This document shows positions 51,204 to 62,163 of a stretch of 64,000 bases of DNA, in pieces. The notes under the pieces were generated by a model. It was not told where the DNA came from and ran no database searches. It was given only the letters and a program-made list of their open reading frames with translations. The position numbers and the translations under genes are program-made. Source of the DNA: Pyrus communis (lineage: Eukaryota > Streptophyta > Magnoliopsida > Rosales > Rosaceae); assembly GCF_963583255.1 (NCBI RefSeq), contig NC_084816.1, forward strand, positions 22,885,344 to 22,949,343, read 5' to 3'. Every line of letters begins with the position of its first letter. Positions within the stretch are counted from its first letter, which is position 1.

Positions 51204-52070
51204 CACTCGGTCTTGTTGAAATTATAGGACCACATTGCTAGATATTTTGAGTGAAATGATAAATTAATAAGGGAGATCCAATAATGAATGAGTTTATGAT
51301 TTTGAAATAAGGTTTGAGTCTTAATCAGGCGAAAATTACGACCGAGTGTATGCTGGTTGTTTTCTTTTTCTACTTTTGATCACATGTTTGCATCATGTAA
51401 GGAACGATGATTTTGATTTATGTCATCCGTTACAAATCATGATTCATAAGGCATGTTAGCTATCTTCTCTTTATTTCGTCTGCCACCATCTTATTATTAT
51501 GAATGGTATGCAATTTTTAACCCAAGTTATCTTATTTACAAATGTTAACTAAATCAAGTATCGTTAACTTTAAGTCATTTTTTTTTTACTGTAATCAACT
51601 AACTAGAGGAATCCAATATCTTTGATTATAAAATGAATTACCACTGTTAATAAAAAGGTTGGACAATTTTCCATTTGGTTGTTTTATATCATGAAGCAAT
51701 TGTAAGATAACAATGAAAACGATTTCGACTATTATGCAACATGACTTTAGACTAAAGAAAGTACATGACAGATTGAGAAAAGTACAATTGATAGGTAGGC
51801 AAAATACTCTAATTATGGATTGGGTTTATATTTCAATCATGCATGGAGACTTTAGACTAAAGATTGGGTTCTAGAAGTGAATCATCTGCCTTACGTTGGC
51901 CGTTGTTTCCTTGATTGCCACATAATGCACGTGTTAAATAGAGAAGATTATAGGAAGATCATGCAAATGATATATAATTAGGAATTTATTACATTTGGCT
52001 TTACAAGTAGGGGACAAGTTAAGAGACTACCCAAATGCAAGTACGCGGTGCTTGGTACAGGTACTTACTA

Positions 52071-52309
52071 GGAATTTAGGAATGAAGATTTTCTCCGGAT
52101 CCTCTTGTGAGGATTTTAAGAATCTTCAAATCGTGTCCGTTCATCGTATATCGTGCGGTTATAAATTATTTGTAATTTTTATTTAAAATTAAACATGAAT
52201 AGTACCTGACGAAAACTAACTGCACAATATACGATAAACAGACACAATTTAAAAATCCTTGAAATCCTCACAAAGAGAATCCATAGAAGATTCTCATTTG
52301 GATTTTAGG
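52071..52309. mobile_element. MITE family A, copy 1
   Basis: 219-bp near-palindrome at 52081-52299. The left terminus aatgaagattttctccggat matches the reverse complement of the right end (aatgagaatcttctatggat). Inner arms cgttcatcgtatatcgtgcg and its mirror at about 52223-52247 also pair. It is flanked by ggaatttagg (52071-52080) and ggattttagg (52300-52309), a 10-bp target duplication with one mismatch. Confidence 0.82.
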
Positions 52310-52334
52310 TTTAGGGTTTTGACCAGTTTGGTTT

Positions 52335-52573
52335 GTGATTGCATTTGAGTGAGGATCCTTGCCGGATCCTCTTTGTGAAGATCCCGATGATCCTCAAATC
52401 ACATCCATTCATCGTACATTGTGCGGTTAGAAATTATTGTAAATTTTTTTTATTGAAAATTGAATATAAATAGTACTTGACCAAAACTAACTGCATGATG
52501 TACGATAAACGGATATGATCGGAGGATCCTGGGATTCGAAGATCCGGCGAGGATCCTGAGTGATTGCATTTGA
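52335..52573. mobile_element. MITE family A, copy 2
   Basis: Near-palindrome at 52349-52559. Termini aggatccttgccggatcctc and (reverse complement of the right end) aggatcctcgccggatcttc differ at two of 20 positions. Flanked by a perfect 14-bp direct repeat gtgattgcatttga at 52335-52348 and 52560-52573. The uninterrupted sequence (cttgtgattgcatatttgac) is present at about 54167 in repeat copy B, confirming insertion. Confidence 0.85.
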
Positions 52574-52979
52574 CCTACCTAGTGGACAGGTGGCACGATT
52601 TGGTCCTTGGTTTTTTGGTACCAAATCCATATCTGATTGCCATTTAGGAGTTCATGAGTTGACCAGCCTAACTCTTAACACTTTTCCATCGTAATTTGGT
52701 CTTCTGTTTCCTCCACGATTTTGAAGTTGCAGTACTAATGTCCATCTTGATTGACTTCACAATTACAACATGGGAAATATATCTGCATTATGCATCGATG
52801 TTTGTTTGACCACAAGACACACGAGCCTCTTCCACATTCAATTTTGTTTGTTGTTCTTTTTTGTCGAAATGAATTTTGTTTGTTGTTGAATTGACACAAT
52901 TTTTTTTAAAGAATTGGTCATTTGGAGAAACCAAAAACTGGGTATGCAAACAATTTTTTAAAAGGGAAGTCAATTATGA

Positions 52980-53213
52980 TACTATTCATTTTACCATTTA
53001 TTTTGTCATTTTCATTTAAACTTAAAGTTTTTAAGCCATTTTTATTAGTTTTCATTTTTTTTTAATTTATTAGGAAGACCAAAATTTTAAACTAAATGAT
53101 GTGTCACCATTATGATATAAGGACGTTAGTCCACACTTAATTAATAATTTAATCATCAACAACTACATCATTTGATTTACAAAATTTGATTTAAATTTAG
53201 CATTATCCTTTTC
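52980..53213. repeat. Dispersed repeat family C, copy 2, between the two segmental repeats
   Basis: Shares ordered blocks with 36890-37090 (see that copy). Occupies most of the 364-bp gap between the direct repeat copies. Confidence 0.45.
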
Positions 53214-54501
53214 CACTCGGTCTTGTTGAAACTATAGGACCACATTGCTAGATATTTTGAGTAAAATGATAAATTAATGAGGGAGATCCAATAATGAATG
53301 GGTTTATCATTCAAATTTAGAATGAGTCTTAATCAGGCGAAAATTACAACGAGTGTATGGTAGCAACTTTGTTTTTTCTACATTTGACCCCCCTTATTTT
53401 CAACATGCATGGTATGATGTTTTTGATTTAGGTCATATACAAAGCGTGTTAGCTATCTTCTGTTTAGATTGTCTGCCACCATATTATTATTATTATTCAT
53501 GGTTTGAAAACTTTGATCTATGTCATTTTATTTACAAATAAGTAAATCAGATATCATTTAGTCATTTTCTTATTGTAATCAACTAATTAGACAAATCCAA
53601 TATCTTTGATTATAAAATGAATTATTGAACTGTTAATAAAAGTTTGAACAATTTTCCATTTTGTTGTTTTCTATCATGAAGCAATTGTAAGATAACGTTG
53701 AAAATAAATAGTCTCGATTATCATCCAACATTACATAATGAAAAGATGATTAAGTACATGACTGATAGAGAAATGTACAAATATGATAGGTAGGTTGAAT
53801 ACCCTAATTATGGATTGGGTTTACATTTCAATCATGCATGGAGTGCTGGAGACTTTAGACTAACGATTGGGTTAACTAGGAGTGAATCACCTGCCTTACG
53901 TTAGACATTGTTTCCTTGATTGCCTCATAACGCACGTGTTACTTAGCGAAGATCATAGGAAGATCATGCAAATCACATATAATTAGGAATTTAGCTAGGG
54001 TTGTGATTGCATTTGGCTTTACAACTAGGGACAAGTGTCAAGAGACTCCTTGTTTCATAGATGTCTGAGAGGCTTTTTCTCTTTTATTGTATTTGGAAAC
54101 TCAAGGACCCCTCTCGGAAGCTCGCCTTGGACCCCAGAATCTCAGGGCCGGCCATGTGACCTTCTGGCTTGTGATTGCATATTTGACCTACCTAGTAAGC
54201 AGGTGGCAATATTGGTCCTAGGTTTTTAGGTACCAAGTCCAAATCTGATTGACATTTAGGAGTTTCATGAGTTGACTAGCCTAACACTTCACAGTTTTTC
54301 ATCGTAATTTGGTCTTGTGTTTCTTCTGCCTCCACGAGTTTGAAGTTCCATCTTGATTAACTTCACAATCACAACATGGGACATAAATATCTGAATTATG
54401 CATCGATGTTTGCATCCTCGCACACAGACTCACGACTCACGACTCACCCCCTCCAAACCCTCAAGAACCCAACTTCTTCCTCTTCCGCGTTCAATTTTGT
54501 T
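53214..54501. repeat. Segmental direct repeat, copy B
   Basis: Second copy of the 51204-52849 segment in the same orientation, without the two MITEs. It has its own unmatched stretch at about 54040-54165 (ctcggaagctcgccttgg and neighbours). No gene inside; frames at 54035-54229 and 53353-53541 are incidental. Confidence 0.85.
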
Positions 54502-54511
54502 GAAATTACAC

Positions 54512-54558
<47 letters not shown>
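54512..54558. repeat. (TA)n microsatellite
   Basis: About 23 uninterrupted TA units, directly followed by a T-rich run. Confidence 0.95.
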
Positions 54559-54560
<2 letters not shown>

Positions 54561-54900
54561 TTTTTTCTTTTTTTGTGATAAAAGGGGTTCAGCCCCTTAC
54601 GCTTATTAAATCGCTGAAGAAGAAAAAGGTAGTGCAAAGACGGGGGACAAAAACCAAACTCTGGAAAAGCAACTATGGCAACAAAATCATCCGTAATTTT
54701 CCACTTTTGACAAACTCTAAATTTGTGAATTGTTTGGAAAGCTAACACCGAATGCGTAAAACAATGGCTCGGCAAAGCAACACTAGATGTTTCAGTTGAG
54801 TGCCACTGAACATGTTCAATATCGTTCGGCCAAGAGCCAACCAGAGGGTACATCGGGGAGTGACGAGTTCAAGTAATGCCGGACATCTGATGTTTTTTTA
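54559..54900 (-). other. Possible retroelement 3' fragment
   Basis: A T-rich run (54559-54578), then about 300 bp of GC-richer sequence with an open minus-strand frame (54853-54506; WKITDDFVAIVAFPEFGFCP). The layout resembles the LINE 3' ends elsewhere in the window, but I do not recognise the protein and found no target duplication. Confidence 0.3.
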
Positions 54901-55410
54901 TCACGCCTTCTGATCACTGCATTGTAGAACCTGCTGGAGCTCTCATTTGTGCAAGCAATCCACAACCCTTCAAAGCCTTTCAATACAAAGAGTTGTTTAT
55001 CAACTATGCCATGAAGTCGAGTATTGTTTCATTTGAATTGTGGGCTGCAAAAACAAAGAAAAGCATGATTTTAGTGAAGGAGATTTTTTTTAATTTTTAA
55101 TTTTTATTTTTAAGATGCATGCCTGCAACGGTACCACCAAGTAGTATCACTACTAACCGAATTAATTTCAACATATGCAAAAATAATCTTAATTAGCTCC
55201 TTCATGTGTATATACTGGAACCGAGCATGTGAAATAACGAACAAAAATCGTTATTCATAACGACTAACTCCTCTTAGCTTCCATATATGTACAACAACAA
55301 AATTTTATCACAAGTAACATAACAATAGGATAATCTTCTACGATCAAAAATAAAAGGACAACCAAACAGAGAAAAACCAAATTAAACCCCTAAATACGTA
55401 CACACATATA
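54901..55410. other. Intergenic, no gene recognised
   Basis: AT-rich spacer with nothing assignable. Confidence 0.5.
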
Positions 55411-55483
55411 TTAATCATGTAAAGCCAAATGGCATGATCATGCATCACTACACAGATCATGCCATTTGGGTTTACATGGTTAA
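55411..55483. repeat. Strong short hairpin (29-bp arms, 15-nt loop)
   Basis: Arm 55411-55439 and arm 55455-55483 are reverse complements at 27 of 29 positions (ttaatcatgtaaagccaaat pairs with atttgggtttacatggttaa), with loop 55440-55454. It is flanked on the right by interrupted (TA)n. It could be a small-RNA precursor, a tiny MITE or a cruciform-prone site; the sequence does not decide. I do not recognise a known miRNA in it. Confidence 0.85.
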
Positions 55484-55485
55484 TA

Positions 55486-55567
<82 letters not shown>

Positions 55568-55571
55568 ATAT
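55484..55571. repeat. Interrupted (TA)n(TG) microsatellite
   Basis: TA runs separated by TGTA units, immediately after the hairpin. Confidence 0.9.
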
Positions 55572-56670
55572 CAGTGAACCAGCTAAAACGTCGTTATTTC
55601 TTTAATTGTTGGGGTTGTTGAACCTACTCGAGACATCTTGATAATTGAACCAGCTAAAACATACACTGCTTTGCAACAAACAAACACAAGGCCAATAGAA
55701 GACGTCTAAAGGCAAGTATTCAAGAAAAATTAAAGGGAGTGTGATGAGAATAGTAAGACTAATAATTATACTAGTGTGTGGTAAGTTTTTTTTTTTTTTT
55801 TTTTTTTTTTTTTGTTTTTTTTTGTTTGGTGGAATGTGTGTGGTAAGTTTACATCTTCTATAATTATAATAAAATCATGTAATTTTACATCTTCTTTAGA
55901 TTTTGCACATTTACTATAATTTATCAACAGTAGTATTATCAAAGGGATTTTCAAATTTTCTTTGCGACTTTGTCCTCTCATTTTTTATGGATCAAATAAT
56001 AATTTTGTTAGATTAGATGTTAAATTAAAGAACTGACGAAATTTGAATTCACACAGTAATGTAAAGACAAAACTCATCTCCACCGCTATAGTAGAGGGCC
56101 ACTTGCAACTTTGTCCTCTCTCATTCACTTCACCTTGTGAGACGACAACGTAAAGGAGACACGAACAAAATTATAAACATCAAAATCTCCCAGGTATTAT
56201 GGATCATCTACCAACTAGTTAATTCAATGAGCTGGCCTACTCCAAGAGGATGTTTCATGGGCTTCTCTTGTTCTCCAGCCCAATCTAGTGCCGGCCCACT
56301 TTGGTTATTAAGCATCAGCTACTAGGGTTTTCTTATTAAAATGTATAAAACCCTAAGGCCGTTTGGTGGGCTGGGAAGGATTGAGTTTTAGAAATAAGAT
56401 TGGATTGACAGAGATTAGTAATAAAGACTTGTAATCTATGTATAAGAATATGTTAGATAATTCATTTTATTGTAGATTCATAACTCGTCATATCTAGTCT
56501 TGTTCATCTCACATTTTTATTCAACAAATAACGGACTAGACTCAAACCCATTTTAATTAATCGCAACCTATCTCATCCAATCCATCAAACGAGGCCTTAA
56601 AGTTGCGCTTTTAACAGGGAGATGAAACTTTTTCTTTTATTTCCCTATGTTTTATGCAATCTTTCCTTTA
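55572..56670. other. Intergenic, no gene recognised
   Basis: Poly(T) at 55786-55813; a repeat-like block at 55996-56107 related to 48555-48660; two telo-box-like motifs (ctagggttttc near 56322 and aaaccctaagg near 56348). No coding frame. Confidence 0.5.
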
Positions 56671-56675
56671 TTCTT

Positions 56676-56830
56676 CACGTGTCATTATCGTCTCAGATTT
56701 TCTATAAAATTTTTAACGGCTCTCGTTGAGCCACGTGTGATTATCCATTAAGAATCTCTACTCAAATTTCCAATAAGATTTTCAACTACTCACGTCACAC
56801 CACGTGTCCATATCTGATCTTTATAAAGAC
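56676..56830 (+). promoter_or_regulatory. Promoter-like cluster: three ABRE/G-box cores and a TATA box, no gene attached
   Basis: CACGTGT(C) occurs at 56676-56683, 56732-56738 and 56801-56808, with cacgtcac at 56791-56798. TATAAA at 56822 (ctttataaagaccc) follows 13 bp after the last ABRE. Next comes a C/T-rich, A-poor stretch (about 56830-56900), as in plant 5' UTRs. Spacing is that of an ABA- or stress-responsive promoter on the plus strand. No start codon with a gene-like frame follows before 57980. Nearest plus-strand gene is the PP2C-kinase, 1.15 kb away. Confidence 0.5.
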
Positions 56831-57979
56831 CCAACCCACCACATCTACTCTCACAACTCCCCCATTCCTCTCTGCTCATCTCAATTCTCACGTTTCAAAG
56901 GCGAATAAAGTGAAATTTTACTGTTTATGCATGTTCTTAAGCTCAAAATTTCACTGTTAGGCTCTAAAGTGAAGAGAATTTTAAAGAGAATCTTAACGAA
57001 ACACTTATGGTACTGTTCACTTTTAACATTAATAAATTTTTTACTCTAAAAAGTCACTTCCGGTATTATTTACTTACAACACATTTTTGTCATTTTGGTT
57101 AAAATTCAAAATTTTCAAAACGTTTTCTTTAGTTTTTCTAATTTTAAACCTTCTTCTAGATATCAATCGCAATGATGATTTCCGAATGAAGAAAACTGAT
57201 CCATAATTTGCTGGCAGGAAGAATTTTGGTGGCAATCTAATGGCAGGCAGTACAAACATCGCATATTGCTCGGAAGATTTTATTTTTGTTGGGATCGGCT
57301 CTCGACTTGCGAGGTACAATGATGGAAGGATATGATCATAAATGTTCCAAAAGTTGTATACTATTTCGGAAAACTAATGTTGTGCAATGAATGTCGATTA
57401 CTGAGATCGGGTACCATGATTCATGACATAAGCATCCAAGTAATATTTGCAATTGTGATATGGAAAGCCCCACTGTGGAGGCAGTTGCTTATCGAGTATA
57501 TAAACATCACGTTAAGAATTTTTTTTTTTTTTTGTTAAAATGGTCTCAGAAATTAGTATAACTCTTCCGTCTATCATCAATCATTTTGTCATTTGGTTTT
57601 TATTTAAAGAAGATTTTTTACGGAATGATCAAATGATAACAAAATCAGAATCACTTTTATTGATTTAAAATCTCGTAACGAAGATAAATAACATAGGAAC
57701 TCTCTCAAAAAATTTGAGACTCTCTGCCACCTCTAAAAAAAAAAAAAAAAATTTGAAAACTTTGAATTTTAACGATACCATAATTGACTTTTAATATAAA
57801 AATATGATTTTTCCTTCAAAATAAACGGTATCGGAACTTTTAAGGGTCTAATAAAAAACCCGGCGATTGGAAGTCATCGGGGTTGCGCGGGTTCACAGTT
57901 TCCCATCGTCGTTCTTTAGAAATTGAATTTTTTCAACGGATAGGAGGAGGGGGGAGAGCAGAAAGCAGAGTGGCAGTTG
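56831..57979. other. Spacer upstream of the PP2C-kinase gene
   Basis: Contains a stretch at 57142-57181 closely similar to 60329-60368 inside the PP2C-kinase gene, a T run at 57519-57535 and an A run at 57737-57751. The leader of the PP2C-kinase gene is probably in the last 100-150 bp. No clear TATA box. Confidence 0.5.
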
Positions 57980-58299
57980 ATGAAGGACTCCAGATCTCAC
58001 CAATTCCTCCGATTTGGATTTCTACTATTACTATTACTAGCCGTTGCGACGCCCTCTCACGCCGAATCGTCGACGTGCTTGACGGTTTACAAACAAGGTG
58101 GCGCTCCGGCGGTCTTTCAATCCCCTAAATGCCCTCGCTGGACGCACTCCGAGTATGCTTCCTCCCACTCTCGAACCACCGCCTCCCGCTGCCAGACCGC
58201 CACGCTTCAAGGCCGCCGGAAGTCTCTCGAGGATCGCACTCTCTGCGCTCTCGACGTACGCATTCCCTTCCCTGGTAAGCGCCCCAATCTCTCTCTCTC

Positions 58300-58336
<37 letters not shown>

Positions 58337-59369
58337 AGCGTCTGTATTGTAAATTATGAATTTGGTTGGTTTTGTTGTGATTTGATCAATTCGTGCTGTT
58401 GGGTTTTTCTTCTGATGTTTGGCATGTGAAATTGGGGCAGGGAAAGTGGGGATTAAGGAGGTTACAGTGGGAATTGTTGCTGTTTTTGATGGGCATAATG
58501 GGGATGAAGCTAGTGAAATGGCTTCAAGGCTTTTGCTGGAGTATTTCATTTTGCATACGTATTTTCTCATCGATGCATCGTACTCCGCTATCTTGAAGAA
58601 AGCTTCAGGAAGTTTGCAGACTAGTACAGATCATCATTTTCTTTTCCAATGGTATAATTGGGATGGCCTACTCGATCGGCATGAATTGAATCTTGGAAGG
58701 TACATTTCAATGTAATTAGCCCCGTCTTTGTTATTTGGTTCTTGAAAAGAAGGATCTTTGGTTTTTAATTTTTTACTCAATTTCATGACGTGAAGCTTTT
58801 GATGTAAACCACTGAAATGCTTTCCACTGTTTTACGTGAATAACTTACATAGGCCAGTGAAGGAATAGATTGTTTTATGTTCCTTTATTTTTGGAGGTTT
58901 TCTGGACAAACCATTTTGGTACTTATCTCTGGTTGTTTATGATTTCTCAGGTTTAAGCAGTCATTCCAAGCAAATCTTGATGATTCTTTTCACTTTGAAA
59001 TTTTGAAAGAAGCATTATTGAGGGCAATTCATGATATGGATGCAAAGTTTTCTAAGGTATGTTTTACATGATGTTGTTTGCCCAGCAATGCTCTATCTAA
59101 TTGGTCTTGTATTGATGGTCCTTACATTGATTATGAAGGAAGCATCCAGAAAGAACCTGGTTTCGGGCTCCACAGCCACAATTGTAATACTTGCTGATGG
59201 TCAAATCTTAGTTGCAAATATTGGAGACTCAAAGGCGTTATTGTGCTCGGAAAAATTTCAATCTCATGCAGAGGCTAAAGGTCAGAAGGGTTTCTTAAAT
59301 GCTGCTGTTTATTGTTTTAATGCACTTTTATTTTGAGTGAAAATTGGCATATTGAGACGTTTAATTTAT

Positions 59370-59411
<42 letters not shown>

Positions 59412-62119
59412 GTTCTTGTATGTCGGAGTAGGAGTGTGATTTACTATGGTACTGTTTAGTTTACATTTCACTATATAAGAACATGGTGGAGTTTATTTAT
59501 TTTCTTGTACTTATGTTGCAGCCGCTTATTTAAGATTATACAGGCAGGAAAGACATAATGGTGCTCTTTCACGTCGAAGAAACAATAAAAACCTTGACTT
59601 GGCTTCCTCCACTGGAATGGTGCATTTTTCTGTTAAAGAATTGACAAGTGACCATCATCCTGACAGATACGATGAAAAATCACGTGTGGAAACTGCAGGT
59701 GGCTATGTTATTGAATGGGGTGGTGTGCCTCGAGTAAATGGTGAGCTGGCTATTTCCAGAGCTATTGGTGATGTCTCCTTTAAAAGGTGAGGTTCACAAG
59801 CAACAGAAAAATTTGCAAAGTTTGCACGCTTTCTTTGTTGGAAGGAGCTTCTGATTTAGTTGTAGTAATTTGCATTCCCTGGTTTTTCATCTCATAGAAA
59901 CCTGAATTACGTTTGCATGCAATTTAACATTTGCACTGGATTGTCATCAGTTATGGCGTCATATCTGCACCAGAGTTGACTGATTGGCAACCCCTAACTG
60001 TAAATGATACCTATCTTGTGGCTGCATCTGATGGAGTTTTTGAGAAGCTGAGCGTGCAGGACGTTTGTGATTTGTTGTGGGAAGTACGGAGTTATGATTC
60101 TGGGAGATCAGAGATCTCTTCCTCGTGTTCCTACTCATTAGCTGACTGCATAGTGAATACTGCATTTGAAAAGGGCAGTATGGATAACGTGGCAGCTGTT
60201 GTTGTTCCATTGGTATCTACTGGGATTTCTGGAAATCTATTCAAGGAAAGGTCAGTTGGAGAAGGAGACACAAATTATCCAGCATTAGGACTGCAGGAGT
60301 CCACCTATGAAGGCTCAGGTCCCTTATGCTTTTAAACCTTCTCTGGATATCAATCGCATTGATGATTTGGAATTCATTTGTAGGAGAACTCAAATCAAAT
60401 CTTATTTAGAACGTCATTAACTGGAATTCATTGTTCTTCTAAAATTCTCTTATGGTTGTCACATACACTTTTGGTGATTGTTAATTTCCTAATGCATTCG
60501 TGATTACTTTTGTTCCCTTGATCAGTCAATGACTTCACATATGACCTAAAGCAATTGAAGTATGCTCATCCAGTTGTTGCCAAGTTTGACAGGTTATTGG
60601 TAAGCCTTGTCCTCTTTTCTCAACTGGAGGGGTTGTAATTGAAGTATGCTCATCCAGGTTTTGACTGTTTTTCTTACTCTAGGTAAAAGGAAAACATGGC
60701 TATGTTGGCTGTTTCTATCTATCTGAGAACCTTGATGAACATGCAGAGTACATGTTGCAAGAGAAGGATGAGCATGAATATTTTGTGTATGACCTGCCTC
60801 AGGCTCTCCCTGAGGCCTTTGACCAACAGTTTGGTAAGTGAACGGTGTCAACACAAACTTAGCTCCACATCAGTGATCAAATTTTACTGAGCCTTAATAA
60901 CTTGCAATGGCTTCTACTTGGATGGGAAGCCTGCGAAGTTTTTCTAAAACCTGTTTTTGTTTTAATTTTTAATCTAAACATCTCTCCTCTTTCTTCATTA
61001 CTATTATGATTATTATGTTGGCTAGGTTTACACACAAATAAGCACTTCAACATGCTAGCATACGTGATACAGATTCCTGATGTACTGTATCCTGATGTAC
61101 CGTCGAATAAGAATGTCGTATAAACTTTAGTACAAATTGCATCAGTTATACAGACCCACTTAAAATGTTTTCTTTTTGTTTTAGGTGGACGTCTAAATTT
61201 GTACCATGACCAGAATTTTTGCACATACCTTGGAATTACTGTTGACAATGCTAAAGATCAATGCACAAATCCTGAAGGCTTTGCAAGTTTTCTTGCATTG
61301 CTTGAATCAGTTCCTTTCCTTGATGCTGGTTCAGCTAATGGATCTGAATATTCAATGCCTGACGGCAGGTAAAGATGCTTTCTCTACTTGATTGTCTCTG
61401 TGCGTGACCTTTGTCAAATAGTTCTGAACACTAACATGTGGTGACTTCGACATAAGAGATTCATCTTGAAACCATCATTTGTATGTGAGTAGTTCACCTG
61501 ATCTGTATTACAAAATACAACTGCTAAATCGTTAAGCAGCCACAATCTACCTATTAATAGATTTTGTGAAGCACTTGAAAAATGGTACGAATATGAATAT
61601 GGAAATATTGTGAGTATTATTTATGAGTATCTTGATCTCTTTGACATCATGCATACTTACACAAACTATGAAAGAGATACGAAGGGGTCCAGAATAGCAG
61701 TACCATTTGGAAAACCATTTTTATGATTGTTAGGATTTTATTCAGAGAATGATGAAATTCTTGTTCTGTAGTCTAGAATCATCATACTTTATGTGCATTT
61801 ATCAGAATTTGATGGTGTGGAATAAAAAGTAAGTCAGAGGTTGCTTTGAAAATCATGTGTAGTGTTGTATATGTTCTGCATTTATGCTTATGTTATCCTT
61901 TTAAACCTTTGGTATTCTCCCATTTATGCATTGAAAAGTATCTTATTGGCTTTTAGAACAGACATTTAAGAAACATTATCCTTCCTGCCTGTCAGGTATG
62001 TACTAAAGAAGAGGTTTGGTCGTGGATCATATGGTGAAGTGTGGCTGGCTTTTAATTGGAACTGTCATCAAGGCAACAACACTTCAAATTCAAGTGAGAA
62101 AAATAAGAGCATCTCATTT

Positions 62120-62163
<44 letters not shown>

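Larger units (their letters stand above)
51204..52849. repeat. Segmental direct repeat, copy A (with two MITE insertions)
   Basis: Begins cactcggtcttgttgaaa and runs to ttcaattttgtt. The same order of sequence recurs at 53214-54501. Shared blocks include gaccacattgctagatattt, gagatccaataatgaatg, gaagcaattgtaagataac, cctacctagt, ggtaccaa and atgcatcgatgtttg. Copy A is longer mainly because it holds MITEs at 52081-52299 and 52349-52559. No coding frame recognised. Confidence 0.85.

Noticed and set aside
55411..55571. CRISPR-like or telomeric repeat array
   Set aside because: The repeats are one inverted pair plus TA microsatellite, in a plant nuclear context; no spacer-repeat structure exists.
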